From: Hemicentrotus pulcherrimus
Taxonomy: Eukaryota > Echinodermata > Echinoidea > Camarodonta > Strongylocentrotidae
Length of the DNA stretch: 27,497 nt
NCBI GenBank assembly: GCA_003118195.1
Contig: BEXV01003159.1
Span: forward strand, 5,771 to 33,267
Reading direction: 5' to 3'
How positions within the stretch are numbered: position 1 is the first letter of the stretch; each line of letters opens with the position of its first letter. A program made the translations under genes and the position numbers. Shown here piece by piece: positions 9,138 to 18,034 of this stretch. The notes under the pieces were generated by a model. That model searched no databases. It saw only the letters and a program-made list of their open reading frames with translations, and had not been told where the DNA came from.

Positions 9138-9183
9138 CGATCAGCTTGTAAAAAAGTCATGGGGTTCCTGGCTGACCTAATGG

Positions 9184-9625
9184 TTTAAAGACCCTGTCCA
9201 AAGTGAAAAATGAAATAGATGAATTATATATAAAAGGAAAGCTAACAAGCCATAGATTACACTAATACCATTTATATGCTACTTTAGTGCCTGTCAGACG
9301 AGTAACAGCTCTCTGAAAACTCGAAATCTAAAACTTTGAAAATCGGGAGTTGAATTGATGACATCATCTTATGTGGAGTACGCATATTCACAATGACTTT
9401 GCATTAATTAAGCACGGCTCATCGCCTCAGCTATATAGGCGAGCCGATCGGTGCACATGTTATGTCGTCACTGTAACTTGGAGAGATGCGGAAAATAAGG
9501 TTTTGATTCGCTTTTATGCAATACTGAAAGGGAAAATATTTTTAAATTCCTTTACATTTTTATTCTATGTTCATTCAGCTTTCCATTGATAAAAAGTTGA
9601 ATTTTCATCGGATAGGGTCTTTAAA
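9184..9625. mobile_element. 442-bp MITE with TTTAAAGACCCT inverted ends
   Basis: TTTAAAGACCCT at 9184-9195 and AGGGTCTTTAAA at 9614-9625 are exact complements and the match decays inward. The palindromic TTTAAA ends fit a TA or TTAA target. The interior carries a plus-strand ORF (9371-9589) with no recognisable protein features. Confidence 0.7.
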
Positions 9626-9904
9626 CATGTATTTATCATTGCAGCATGAAATCTGGGTCATAAGAGGAGTTAGAACCTGGAAGTAAGAAATCAGGATTGT
9701 GATTTGTGGTATGCATGCTCATGCTTATTCTACCAGTGTAATAAAAATGTACTTTAAATGTAACACTTGCTCAAATCATATATACATGTATAAAATCTAG
9801 AGAGAACAAATTAGCTGTCAATTTTAAGGTCTCAAATATTATCTCCACATGTACACTCCTTGTGATAAAATGCAGCTGACAGTCAAATGCTACTCTCCTC
9901 TTTA

Positions 9905-10024
9905 AGTTATAGGGGACAATTTCATTGTCACATTACACCAAACTTTTTCAATGGCATTGAGCTTGAGTATATCAGGAGGAAGAAAATGCTTGGCTAGAAC
10001 CTGGTTAATATCGGAGTACCTTGA
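9905..10024 (-). pseudogene. Possible DDE (Tc1/mariner or IS630-like) transposase relic
   Basis: The minus strand reads AKHFLPPDILKLNAIEKVWC followed by NVTMKL, which resembles the 'LPPYSPDLNPIEKVWxxxK' block around the last catalytic acid of Tc1/mariner-IS630 transposases. The Pro-Asp of the block is damaged and nothing else of a transposase is readable. The call rests on one motif and could be chance. Confidence 0.35.
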
Positions 10025-10164
10025 ACACCTTGGGGAGTGGATATAAGCACTGTGAAAATATCCAATATGATTACATAACATACAGATTGGATTTGGGTGC
10101 TGGAATACCAGCACTCAAATGATAGCATGATAAATGATATGGGAAGGTGAGTGGAGTTGGTGTC

Positions 10165-10328
10165 CAGACAATTTAAATAAAAGATAAAGCCTTAGTTCTC
10201 TTTTGCCTTCTGCTTGGATAAAAAATATTCATCAAATAGCCCTAACCGTCATGAATATTTGACCTTCATAATATTGTCCAACATAAGTCTTGGAAAATTT
10301 ACAAAATATTGCTTGAAGACTTCTTCTT
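10165..10328 (+). repeat. Dispersed repeat family C, copy 1
   Basis: Shares ATAAAAAATATTCATCAAAT, CATAATATTGTCCAACATA and AATATTGCTTG with 23916-24062, same orientation. No protein is visible. Confidence 0.75.
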
Positions 10329-10414
10329 ATTGCTGGTTTAAATCAACTGTCCGGATACACAACATGTCCGGATACATAAACTTCCAAGTATAAAGGTGAA
10401 AAACCACAGTTTTG

Positions 10415-10616
10415 TTTTTGTTTGTTTTACCTGACTGCTAAGAAAGTATGTATGCTTGTAAGTAAGCAGCCAGAGGACCAGTTGCTTTAAGTCCTCTCTG
10501 AGGGACCTGGTAAAGAGGTTCAATGCCTAACCAAAAGGCAGTAGTGCATTAACTTGGTTTCAAACCCAGGACCTACTGGTTATGAGACCACTGCTCTACC
10601 ACTGACCATCACACCT
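10415..10616 (-). mobile_element. tRNA-derived SINE
   Basis: On the minus strand a tRNA-like head reads GGTCAGTGGTAGAGCAGTGG, CTCATAACC (CAT anticodon position) and a B box GGTTTGAAACC (10566-10556). The body and tail end near TTTCTTAGCAGTCAGGTAAA. Truncated relatives lie at 7300-7352 and 22555-22715. A pol III internal promoter is implied, but as a SINE and not a functional tRNA: the 3' acceptor stem is missing. Confidence 0.75.
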
Positions 10617-10695
10617 CCTCAAATACATTTTTAAAGGTGGACCAAAAATTTACACGTGGAAAGTGTGTACATACATGTATATCCTGGAAACTTAC

Positions 10696-10807
10696 AGTTC
10701 TAGCGAGAGATAAATTCATTCTCTCTCGTCTGATGAGGGTTAGACGAACATCTCGGTCAAACTTGTAGCATTCCTGAACATACTCGTAATCCCCTAGACT
10801 GGTCTCA
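10696..10807 (-). CDS. PIK3C2: PIK3C2 exon, residues 682-719, end of the Ras-binding domain
   Basis: Acceptor TGATTTTTAG|, donor AGAACT|GTAAGTTT; 112 bases, entering in phase 2 and leaving in phase 0. The peptide includes SLGDYEYVQECYKFDRDVRL and ends SLART, matching ALGSHEYIQYCRKFDIDIRL and DLART in human PIK3C2B. The match is strong along nearly the whole exon. Confidence 0.96.
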
Positions 10808-11164
10808 CTAAAAATCAAATCAAATTAAAAAAATAACATTCACAAAACAATACAATACAACCTGGATTTTTCTGAAAATAGAATTATATTATCAGTCTGG
10901 TACTTAATTATTTGTATTATATTGTTATTGAAATTGACATTGGTATGTGCAATTTCCATAAGCTTTATTTGGCTTTTTATGCACAAATTCTAATTTTATT
11001 TTCATTTCATTTTCATTTCATTTCTTAAATTTTGTTGTGCATTTGTCACGTTTGTACCTGACTCTGAGTAGCCTGCTAGGTTTTGTATAGTTAGTCTTTT
11101 TTATTCTCTGTACCGGGGTAGTCATGATTCGTCTCTATTGCTATAATTTGTATTGTAATTATCA
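10808..11164. other. Intron, simple-sequence rich
   Basis: AT-rich intron with an ATTTTCATTTC repeat near 10995-11035. No gene or clear element. Confidence 0.6.
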
Positions 11165-11606
11165 AATGTATATATTGGAAGCATATGTGATCCTACAATA
11201 TTCAGTGATCGTTGTTGAGATTAAAATAGAGTCTAAAGTTATGAAATTGTAAATAATAAACTCTTTATGCTGTATAGTTTTTTTTTTTAATTTCTTGACT
11301 AAAATCAACGGATTACATGTAGCTATTCCTGTTTGGAAATTATATATCACAACTACATATTCTGAGATTTTCATGGTCGCAGCTAATGTTGTACGGCCGT
11401 AGGCACCATTTGAAATTTATCAAAATTTATAGGGAGCTCCGGTAAATTGCATATTCAATTTTTCTTGAAAGCAGAAGTGATTTAGGTGCTAAATTTTCTA
11501 GTGCTTATAATACATCAACAGTAGCATTCAAATATACAATGTAAATTGTAAAGAATCACTATCCACCCAATTTTCAAAATTTCCCAAATTTTTGTTATTA
11601 CCTTTA
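11165..11606 (-). mobile_element. MITE family D, copy 1 (inverted relative to copy 2)
   Basis: Read on the minus strand, it matches 21084-21592 over most of its length, with shared CGTACGGCCGTA-like core, AGAATCACTATCCACCCAAT and AACTCTTTATG. The right end (11584-11606, complement TTAAAGGTAATAACAAAAAT) is a mutated form of the family terminus. The left end near 11145-11165 is decayed. It fills the intron up to 25 bases from the exon at 11632. Confidence 0.8.
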
Positions 11607-11631
11607 ACCGATTCTTAATGACTAGACTTAC

Positions 11632-11749
11632 TTGTGCATGTATTCTGAATATCCTGGTACTTTGAGAACGTAGGAATCGCTTGAAATATCAATGTCGCCC
11701 TCTACAAGGCACAGCGCTTGACTGATCACGTGTTGGATTGACGTTTTCA
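11632..11749 (-). CDS. PIK3C2: PIK3C2 exon, residues 643-681, Ras-binding domain
   Basis: Acceptor CCCTCTCTCAG|, donor |GTAAGTCTAG. The exon has 118 bases, entering in phase 1 and leaving in phase 2. The peptide contains ISQALCLV and DSYVLKVPGYSEYMH, matching IMQALCWV and GSYVLKVCGQEEVLQ of human PIK3C2A, so this is the helix and following strand of the Ras-binding fold. Confidence 0.95.
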
Positions 11750-12344
11750 CTGAGAGAGGGAGCAAAAAGAAACAGTTTAAAGATATAGACCAGGCCCCCA
11801 GTACAGTAAGATTAATAATGGAACTGTTTAAATACTTGCTTTTTGTGTTTTCATATTCTGCATAACAATATTTCCTAAAACCATCCTCTATTGAACAAGA
11901 TTGACCAATCTTAGTTGCAATATTATGCATCATTTATTCATCAAGGTACACCAAGGAATGCATAACCTGACTGTTTCTTTTGGTAAAGTTTTGTTTTGTT
12001 TTTGTCTCTATCTTTTCAACAACATATTGTTGTGTAATAAATTAAATATAAAGATTAGTGTGAAGCTTCTGTGTATACTTGATGTATTTATAATTCCAAA
12101 TTGTCATTCATTTCTAGTTGGGTAATACATTGCTGTATGGTATTCATTTGGATTGATTAAAAACCTCAAACGAAGCTTTAGAGGTGCTCATTAAAGCTCC
12201 ACCGCACTAGTTTGGCCAGGTGGGATTAGAAATCCCTGCATGCTCTCAATCAACATAAGAAAAAAAGAGGATCATGGGGGACCAATGATCACTGATTAGG
12301 CATTTGATTAGGCATTTGCTTTATAGAGGGCCAAGTAGCTATAA
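11750..12344. other. Intron, nothing recognised
   Basis: AT-rich intron; the two ORFs here (11628-11933 minus extends the real exon; 11901-12125 plus) have no recognisable content outside the exon. Confidence 0.6.
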
Positions 12345-12512
12345 GCTATATGATAGTGAGCAAAAACATCTAAAAACATTCCCCCCCCCCTCCTTTTGAG
12401 TAAGAAAATAGGGGTTTTAAAAAAAAATATAAAAAAAAACAAATCAGGAAAAAATCAAAAAAATTAGGAAACCAATTTAAATTGGGTAATTATCAGGCCT
12501 GAGCTTTAAAGG
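12345..12512 (+). repeat. Dispersed repeat family B, copy 2
   Basis: Aligned with 6943-7202: GATAGTGAGC, a C run, TTTTGAGTAAGAAAATAGGG, A-rich text, then CCAATTTAAATTGGGTAATT and ATCAGGC. It ends about 12 bases before the donor of the exon at 12525-12682. Confidence 0.7.
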
Positions 12513-12524
12513 GTGCTTACTTAC

Positions 12525-12682
12525 CATCACAAGTGAAAGTAATTGGTCCGCTATCGTTTGGTCTGAGGAGAACGACCTTGACACTTGTCTCCATGTCTTC
12601 CTGCATCCTCTTGGAGAAGATCAGAGAACTCACAAAACCTCGGTTTGTTAGGGTATCGATGCTGGGATAATTCTTTCGTAAC
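12525..12682 (-). CDS. PIK3C2: PIK3C2 exon, residues 590-642, start of the Ras-binding domain
   Basis: The exon follows the acceptor TTTGTTGCAAG| and ends GATG|GTAAGTAAG. Its first base completes the split Arg codon from the previous exon, and 53 codons plus one base result. The peptide runs from RLRKNYPSIDTLTNRG to PITFTCD; the segment TSVKVVLLRPNDSG then ITFTCD aligns with the first strands of the class II PI3K Ras-binding domain (human ends PVTFTCD or ALTFTCN at the same point). The minus-strand ORF at 12551-12805 is in another frame and is not coding. Confidence 0.92.
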
Positions 12683-12987
12683 CTTGCAACAAAAGAAGTT
12701 AAAGAAGTAACTTAACTTTACCAGTAATACATTATAATAATTATGATGTTTATATTGCATGGTCATGCTTATTTCATATTCTGATGAGTATACGTACATG
12801 TACATGTATTACAATAGTTATCCTGAGTTTGTGATATACCGATTTGACAGGTCAAGAGATTCTTTATTTCTAAATAAATATATTTAAATGGAAAAAAGAT
12901 CCCTGCTACACATGATTATGAGAGATGGGACATATTGCACCGATTCGCCCAAATAATTATTAATCAATTATCATTCATAATCAATTA

Positions 12988-13830
12988 TTTAAAGATAAAG
13001 TTCAGTTCTGGTCATGTGATAGCATTGTGAAAGAAACGGTGAGGAACCGACTAGTGCTGTAACATCACAGATATCTCCAATTCCGTATGCGCCAGTCAAA
13101 ACCAGACGGTTTTCGGTTAAACAATTTTTTTTTCAAAGCCAGCTACAACCTGTAGGTCCTTGTGAAAAAGCGAAAAGGACTTTCATTCATTTTTATTCAA
13201 CTGTTGATTTAAGCTTGTCACAAATAATAGTAACAATGTTGTTTTTTTGTAAAAATTGGTTGAATTATTATTATAAACTACATATTGAGATCTACCGGTA
13301 TTACAAAGATTATTTTTAAACCAAGATGACAGACAAATTGGAGTGTTGTTCTAGTTTCCGAGTGGTGAGTCATCACACCGATTACTGAGCTGGGAAACAT
13401 TGCCAGGCATAGTGCCAGGTGGAGGGGCATAAATCGAAACTTTAAAAAAATACAAAGAAAAAATTATATAAAAAAAAAAAAAGGGAAAACAAAACCGTCC
13501 AATTGAAAACGGAATCCGCCATGGGCGGTCGGATACCGGACGGTTAAACGTTTGACTACAGCACTAGAACCGATTTTTAAAAAGTTGATCATGTAGCAAA
13601 TTAGTATTGGTGTGTACTGCACGGTTTTGGAATCATCAAAATGGTAAGAAATTTGGCCCAGTCCTGGTAAAAGTGACAAGCACTGTACACAGAATGATGT
13701 ATATGGGACTACGCATACCGTACATGTGGCATAAAAAATGTGGTTCTCATTTTTAAGCTGTTGTCATATTTAGAATGTGAAGGCATGTGAAGGCATTTGA
13801 AGAGCCATGCTTTTCAGGGAACATTTTTTC
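12988..13830 (-). repeat. Dispersed repeat family E, copy split by a hAT-like insertion
   Basis: Segments 12988-13051 and 13567-13830 together match, inverted, 20348-20623 (shared ATCATTTTGATGATTCCAAA-type text, GTGTACAGTGCTTGT, and GAAGCATGGCTCTTCAAATG). The gap in the match is exactly the element at 13052-13566. Confidence 0.8.
13052..13566. mobile_element. 515-bp hAT-like non-autonomous element with 8-bp target-site duplication
   Basis: Ends are TAGTGCTGTA (13052) and its complement TACAGCACTA (ending 13566). Flanks are GAACCGAC (13044-13051) and GAACCGAT (13567-13574), an 8-bp duplication with one mismatch. An 8-bp duplication and TAGTG-type ends are diagnostic of the hAT superfamily. 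The subterminal text repeats ACGGTTAAAC-type motifs, as hAT transposase sites often do. No transposase is encoded. The insertion interrupts an older repeat. Confidence 0.85.
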
Positions 13831-14007
13831 TCTTACGTTCTTTCACATTTGCATCATATCAAAGAAAAAGTTCACAAATTACATTTCACTCTTGCCCAGA
13901 ACTCAACCTTCTCTTTAAGCAATTGACAACTGAATTCATAAATTGCCATAGGCTTAATACAGGGGCCATCAGTTCCATAAGGCAATGGGTTAGTATTCTT
14001 ATACTAC

Positions 14008-14096
14008 CTGCTGACTGTCTGAGCAAACGTTTCACCTTCCTCATCACGCTGAGATGCCAGGTCAAATAATCCGTCTCCAAAGAACACTTTGTCAGG
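14008..14096 (-). CDS. PIK3C2: PIK3C2 exon, residues 561-589
   Basis: Acceptor TTTTTACAG| and donor |GTAGTATAAG bound 89 bases, 29 codons plus two bases, taking phase 0 to phase 2. The peptide includes DGLFDLASQRDEEGETF, which aligns with LFEVSEERDEEVAAF of human PIK3C2B just before the Ras-binding domain. A long pyrimidine-rich tract in the transcript (plus-strand purines at 14166-14285) lies about 70 bases upstream of the acceptor. The plus-strand ORF over this exon is an antisense shadow. Confidence 0.9.
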
Positions 14097-14139
14097 CTGT
14101 AAAAACAAATATCAATACAACCATGACAAGAAATATACA

Positions 14140-14353
14140 TGTGAAGAAGAAGAAGATATACATGTGAAGAAGAAGAAGAGGAGGAGGAGGAGGAGGAGGA
14201 GGAGGAGGGGGAGGAAGAGGAGGAGGAGGAGGAGGAAGAGGAAGAGGAAGAGGAAGAGGAAGAGAAAGAGGAAGAGGAAGAAGAACAACACCAACAACAA
14301 CAACAAGAACAAGAACAAGAACAAGAACAAGAAGAAGAAGAAAAAGAAGAAGA
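14140..14353 (+). repeat. Purine-rich (GAA/GAG) microsatellite
   Basis: Positions 14166-14285 are 120 bases of pure purine (GAG, GGA, GAA units), followed by AAC and GAACAA units to 14353. In the PIK3C2 transcript it is pyrimidine-rich and begins about 70 bases upstream of the acceptor at 14097. The Lys/Arg-rich and Leu/Phe-rich ORFs over it are artefacts. Confidence 0.95.
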
Positions 14354-14518
14354 TTATTATTATTTTGGCGCTTCCAAAATCACAAAATATGAAGAGAAAC
14401 ATGAAACACATGATTTACATTGTAGGTAAATCGTATTATATTCCTGACGGAAGAGAAACATGAAACTCATAATAAATAGGTAAAGAGTATTATACATGTA
14501 TTACCCGGGGAAAGAAAT

Positions 14519-14754
14519 GTGATCTTTCAAAAAAGGCAAAAAACAGATAAACTGTCTGATGGAAAGTGGGAAGTGTTCCACGTTTTCAAGCAACCACTGC
14601 AAAATATTTTTTTGGTAGATGGGAGTCTGAATCTGAGAATAATTAGTTTATATCTGCCAGTTGTAAAGTTACGAGCTGGTTTATATAATTGGAATAGGTC
14701 AAGAGGATATTCAGGTGCCATATGATTTATAATTCTTAAGACATACATGTACAC
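14519..14754 (-). mobile_element. Decayed LINE reverse-transcriptase C-terminal fragment
   Basis: Minus-strand residues NHMAPEYPLDLFQLYKPARN, then RFRLPSTKKIF and CLKTWNTSHFP follow the pattern 'QAPEYLSDLLTPYVPAR ... RTRLKTYGDRAFSVAAPKLWNSLP' of CR1/L2-like LINEs. It lies in the first large intron, same strand as PIK3C2, and covers a different stretch of the domain from the relic at 24815-25231. Confidence 0.65.
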
Positions 14755-14931
14755 TACACCCCTGTATACAAGCAGAAATTAGAAGAATGTATTGTATTAC
14801 ATATAAATGTATGTGTAGACCTAAATGGAATTAGGGATCATGATTACACCACACAGTACATGTATGTGTAACAATCTTCCAAAGTGTTTGAATATTGTTA
14901 TAGAAAAACAGGGGGAAAACTATATCTCCAT

Positions 14932-15212
14932 ATATGTACATGTACTGTACAATGTACATACATGTATGCACATGTATGTACATGTATGGCTATTGAACAA
15001 AAGCAATATTACTGTGCTCTTTGATCTAATGCGAGATAAATTACAGTACAATACATGTATTTTAAAACTAAACAAACTAAATTTCTAGCCAAAGTCCTTT
15101 ACAGAGGTCAATATTTTCATGTAAAAGTTTTGTTACAAATATAAACAAAAATATCAACCATGACCTACACGTTCATGTACAATGTACACGTTCATGTACA
15201 TGTACATGTAAA
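14932..15212. repeat. ACATGT-rich region (TGTACATG repeats)
   Basis: Two clusters, 14932-14996 and 15165-15212, are built of self-complementary ACATGT and TGTACA units. Similar clusters lie at 18440-18480, 19605-19895 and 23448-23523. The intron between (14755-15373) shows nothing else. Confidence 0.8.
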
Positions 15213-15373
15213 TAAGCAGGAAACTTGGTAATCAGATATTAAATCAATGATTCAGATTTGGTTTATTTTCTCTTTAAAGAGTAAATGGAAATTTTGAAAA
15301 GTGGGCTACATGAACATGTTCATGCAGTACAGAAAAATAACATCATTATATTTGAATCAGAAGATTTCCATAC

Positions 15374-17206
15374 CTTAGACTTTTTGGCTGATGCAGTAGA
15401 GACAGCTGATTTAGGTATCCAAGGCTCAGGTTCAGCCACCTCCACGGCTGCACCTTTAGCTCCATACAAACTCCTTGGTCTCTTCCCTGCTTGCTCCGAT
15501 TCCTCAACCTCAATAGATGTTGGTCTCTGTCCACTTTCAGGCTGCTTTGTCTTCCGGGATCTTACTTGTGGATCTTCTGATGTTGGCTCAGTGCTGCCCA
15601 CGTCAGCCGCCGAGGTGGCTGCCTGCTGGCTTTGGGTCTCACTAGGAACAGCTCCTGGAGTTGGTTCTGGAGTTGGTTCTGGAGTTGGTTCTGGAGTTTG
15701 CTCAGGAGTCTGAGGCTGCAAGGGGTCAAAGTAGCTAAAGTCAAAGAAGTCTGCTTGGTCAGCCAGGCTGGAACGGAAGAACATCAAATCATTGGAATCC
15801 ATAGAGTCGCTGGGAGTTGTTGCAGGTGCAAATGGAAGTCTGTCTCCCGGCTGGGGCATAGATTGTGAACTGGCCTGAGAAGCAAAGCCAAAGCTAGAGA
15901 TATTTTGAGAAACGGATGTATTTGTTTCCATGGTTCCAAAGCTTGGATTGCTATGGATGCGGCGCATACTGGAGGAGGTCGCATCCAGATGGGAGCCCAT
16001 GTGACTCTGTTGATTCCTTCGAGCTTTTGGTGGTAAAGGTGGAGGCTGTTCTGAGATACCCGATGCTGAAGTGCTCTTATGGATAGATGTCATTTGCTCA
16101 AAGGTTGGAGCAAGGTTTATCAGGCTTAAACCACTGTCTCCAGATTTGGTTGTTGAAGAGTCTTTCTGAATGTTTGCTGTAGGCTTTGATCCTCCTATTT
16201 CTACACCAAGTGATGACAAAAGGTCAGAAAAGGTCTCCTGTTTGGCACTGTTGCTTTCAGCAGGAGTTGTTGTTGCTGACTTTGACGTCTTGCGATGACT
16301 CGTTTCTGGACTTGAAGGCGAAGATCGACTCATTTGCTTCTGAGAATGCGATACGTTAAGCACTTGGCCAAATCTATCTGCACTGCTATTCGATGCTGCA
16401 AAACTGGTTCTTGTTTGATGAAATCTTGACAATGCTGTAACTTGATTGTTCAAAGGTAAAAATGAAGGAGCAAAGGGGTTCCTGGAGGGAGTCTCAATGC
16501 TGGTTGATACCATGCTTCCACCTTTGGGTTGTCTCATAGACTGGCTAGACCTAGCTAATCCCTGTCCCATACCAAAGCCATGAGGACTCTTCAAAGGCAT
16601 CCCACTCTGGCCAGGACTTGGCAAAGGCCCTGCACCAGGTGGTTGTGTACTTGCGTTTCCTGCAGTAGGCCCACTGTAGTTCTTCATAACATGATCAAAT
16701 CCAAAAGACATGAGATCCAACTCTGCAGCACTACTTGCGCTCAAAGTGCCTCTTGATGAATCACCTGCTTTTGGAGTGGATGATGACAAGTTGCTCTGTT
16801 GGACTGATGAAGCTTTTGCTCCACGTGGCACTGCTGAAGAGCAAGATTTGGTGGCTGCTACAGGCTTCTTCTCACTCAAGGGTTTTGTTGGTAGAGAGGG
16901 TATACCAAAGCGTTTCCGTCTGAGCTCATCCATGCGTTCTGTCTCAAGACTGAGGGCCATTGCCCTTTGAATATCTGCATCAAGCTGGTCATCTGGACTG
17001 GAACAGCTGACCCCTTGACCTCCATGGTGCATCCCATCACTAGTGGTACTCATCTTGAATGGTGTATTGTCACTTCTCACCACACAGGAGACAGAATCAA
17101 AGACATCAGTTGCAAAATGAGAACCAGTCTCTTCGTGGTTCCCTGACAAACAAGATTGCACTGTACTGTACTGCTCCAAACTATCGCTTCTCAGACTGAT
17201 TCAAAA
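15374..17206 (-). CDS. PIK3C2: PIK3C2 exon with start codon: long disordered N-terminal region (residues 1-560)
   Basis: Coding runs from the ATG at 17053 to a donor AAG|GTATGG at 15373/15372, 560 codons, phase 0. The exon begins at an acceptor (TTTTTTGTCTCAG) whose exon side is 17206. An in-frame TGA at 17203-17201 lies 50 codons upstream of the ATG and no other in-frame ATG lies between, so residue 1 is the M of MSTTSDG; it has A at -3. Residues 25-41 (DADIQRAMALSLETERM) fit a ubiquitin-interacting motif and sit where vertebrate C2A/C2B proteins have a conserved EALQME helix. NPF at 192-194 could bind EH domains. PPPLPPKARR at 337-346 is an SH3-type proline motif, like PPPLPPR in PIK3C2B. 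An acidic/aromatic patch DFFDFSYFDP lies at 435-444 and TPEP repeats at 449-467. The rest is Ser/Thr/Pro/Gln-rich. The ORF reads through the donor to about 15320, but that tail is intron. Confidence 0.9.
15657..15710 (-). repeat. Coding 12-bp minisatellite (TPEP repeats)
   Basis: Three exact copies of GGAGTTGGTTCT on the plus strand, then one variant copy and a partial one, encode a short TPEP array (residues about 449-467 of the PIK3C2 product). The 12-bp unit keeps frame, so copy-number change would alter protein length by four residues per unit. Confidence 0.85.
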
Positions 17207-18034
17207 CTGAGACAAAAAAGTTACTTTGACACTGAAGTGATTATGTTCCAATCACCAGTCAGTGCTGTTCAATTTCCTAAACTATTTGTTCCACTTGTTT
17301 CACATACAGTGCAATTGTGCCAAATGAACTCTATACATGTAATATCCCAATGTGCTCGATGTATGCTTAATAATCGCTCCTTCTGCATCAAGATTCCTTG
17401 AGATATGCTGTCTTTCACCCGCTCTCTCATAAATGTCAAGGATCTACCACTGCTCAATCACCAAAGAACCTGAAAAAAAAAAACAATAGAGTCAATATGG
17501 TGTTAGTGAAATATGAAACAAAAACTGGAAGCAAACACAGAAAATCATAAAACTTAAAGATATTCAGAAGAATAGACTAGGCAGGGATTCAGACTCACAT
17601 TCCTTGTGATCAAAAGGATAAGAACAAACTATTAAAAGGTTTGACGTCCCTATTGAAAAATACAATGATCCTACAAAATATGTGAAAAAAGATATTTGTA
17701 CATGTACAATGTATATTTCATTGTTTGCTTCACAAATATCAAAGAGGAAGCACACATACCGGTAGATGAACATTCCATATTCAAGTTGTGTATTAGTCAC
17801 ACAGCAAAACTGAATTTATCATACATGTAAGTATTAAAGGTAGAGGCCAGTTTTGGAATGCCCCCCTCTCAAAAAATGAAATGGAAGGTCTTATTACCAA
17901 ATACCAATCATGTGAAAGAATATGTTTAGAGTAAATATGTGATGATACAAATTTCGCTGCGAAACTGCCTACTCATTGATACATTATATTTGGTAAATTA
18001 TTATAGATATATCTATTTGGACCTGATAGAATGT
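17207..18034 (-). other. 5' intron or leader region of PIK3C2, possible non-coding exon
   Basis: The acceptor at 17207-17208 requires an upstream exon. One candidate has its 5' edge at 17469, after a strong acceptor (polyT then TTCAG), with possible donors such as CGG|GTGAAA near 17418. Neither edge is confirmed. The rest is AT-rich without recognised repeats. Confidence 0.3.

Larger units (their letters stand above)
345..17206 (-). other. PIK3C2: Class II phosphoinositide 3-kinase gene (partial, 3' part off the left edge)
   Basis: This is a multi-exon gene whose product should phosphorylate phosphatidylinositol (and PI4P) at the 3 position on endosomal and clathrin-coated membranes, as known class II PI3Ks do. 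I joined fifteen coding exons by eye; all introns are GT-AG and all phases close, giving 1179 codons. Residues 1-589 are low-complexity and probably disordered, about 620-719 match the Ras-binding domain, about 864-1009 the first C2 domain, and from about 1030 the helical PIK domain. Sequence order and content match human PIK3C2A and PIK3C2B, with several stretches nearer to PIK3C2B (for example SWDWACLADIYALMEEW against SWEWACLPDIYVLLKQW, recalled from memory). The long N terminus argues against PIK3C2G. It may be the single pre-duplication class II gene of an invertebrate. Kinase, PX and second C2 domains are not in the window. Most introns carry transposon debris. Confidence 0.93.

Noticed and set aside
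10545..10616. Functional tRNA gene
   Set aside because: The B box and head are tRNA-like but there is no matching acceptor stem and the sequence runs into a SINE body with relatives elsewhere.
14166..14353. CRISPR-like or tandem gene array
   Set aside because: It is a simple triplet microsatellite, and the window is eukaryotic.
14089..14463. Plus-strand ORF rich in Lys/Arg and the opposite Leu/Phe-rich ORF
   Set aside because: Both are translations of the GAA/GAG purine tract; no domain and no codon structure outside the repeat.
15320..15373. Extension of the large minus-strand ORF to its stop
   Set aside because: A good donor (AAG|GTATGG) at 15373 and an in-phase next exon show this tail is intron.
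15285..15713. Plus-strand ORF antisense to the large PIK3C2 exon
   Set aside because: It mirrors the coding minisatellite and exon on the other strand; the minus frame has homology and splice sites.
17054..17179. N-terminal extension of the large ORF (EQYSTVQ...)
   Set aside because: The ORF opens at TTG, not ATG; the true first in-frame ATG after the stop at 17203 is at 17053.
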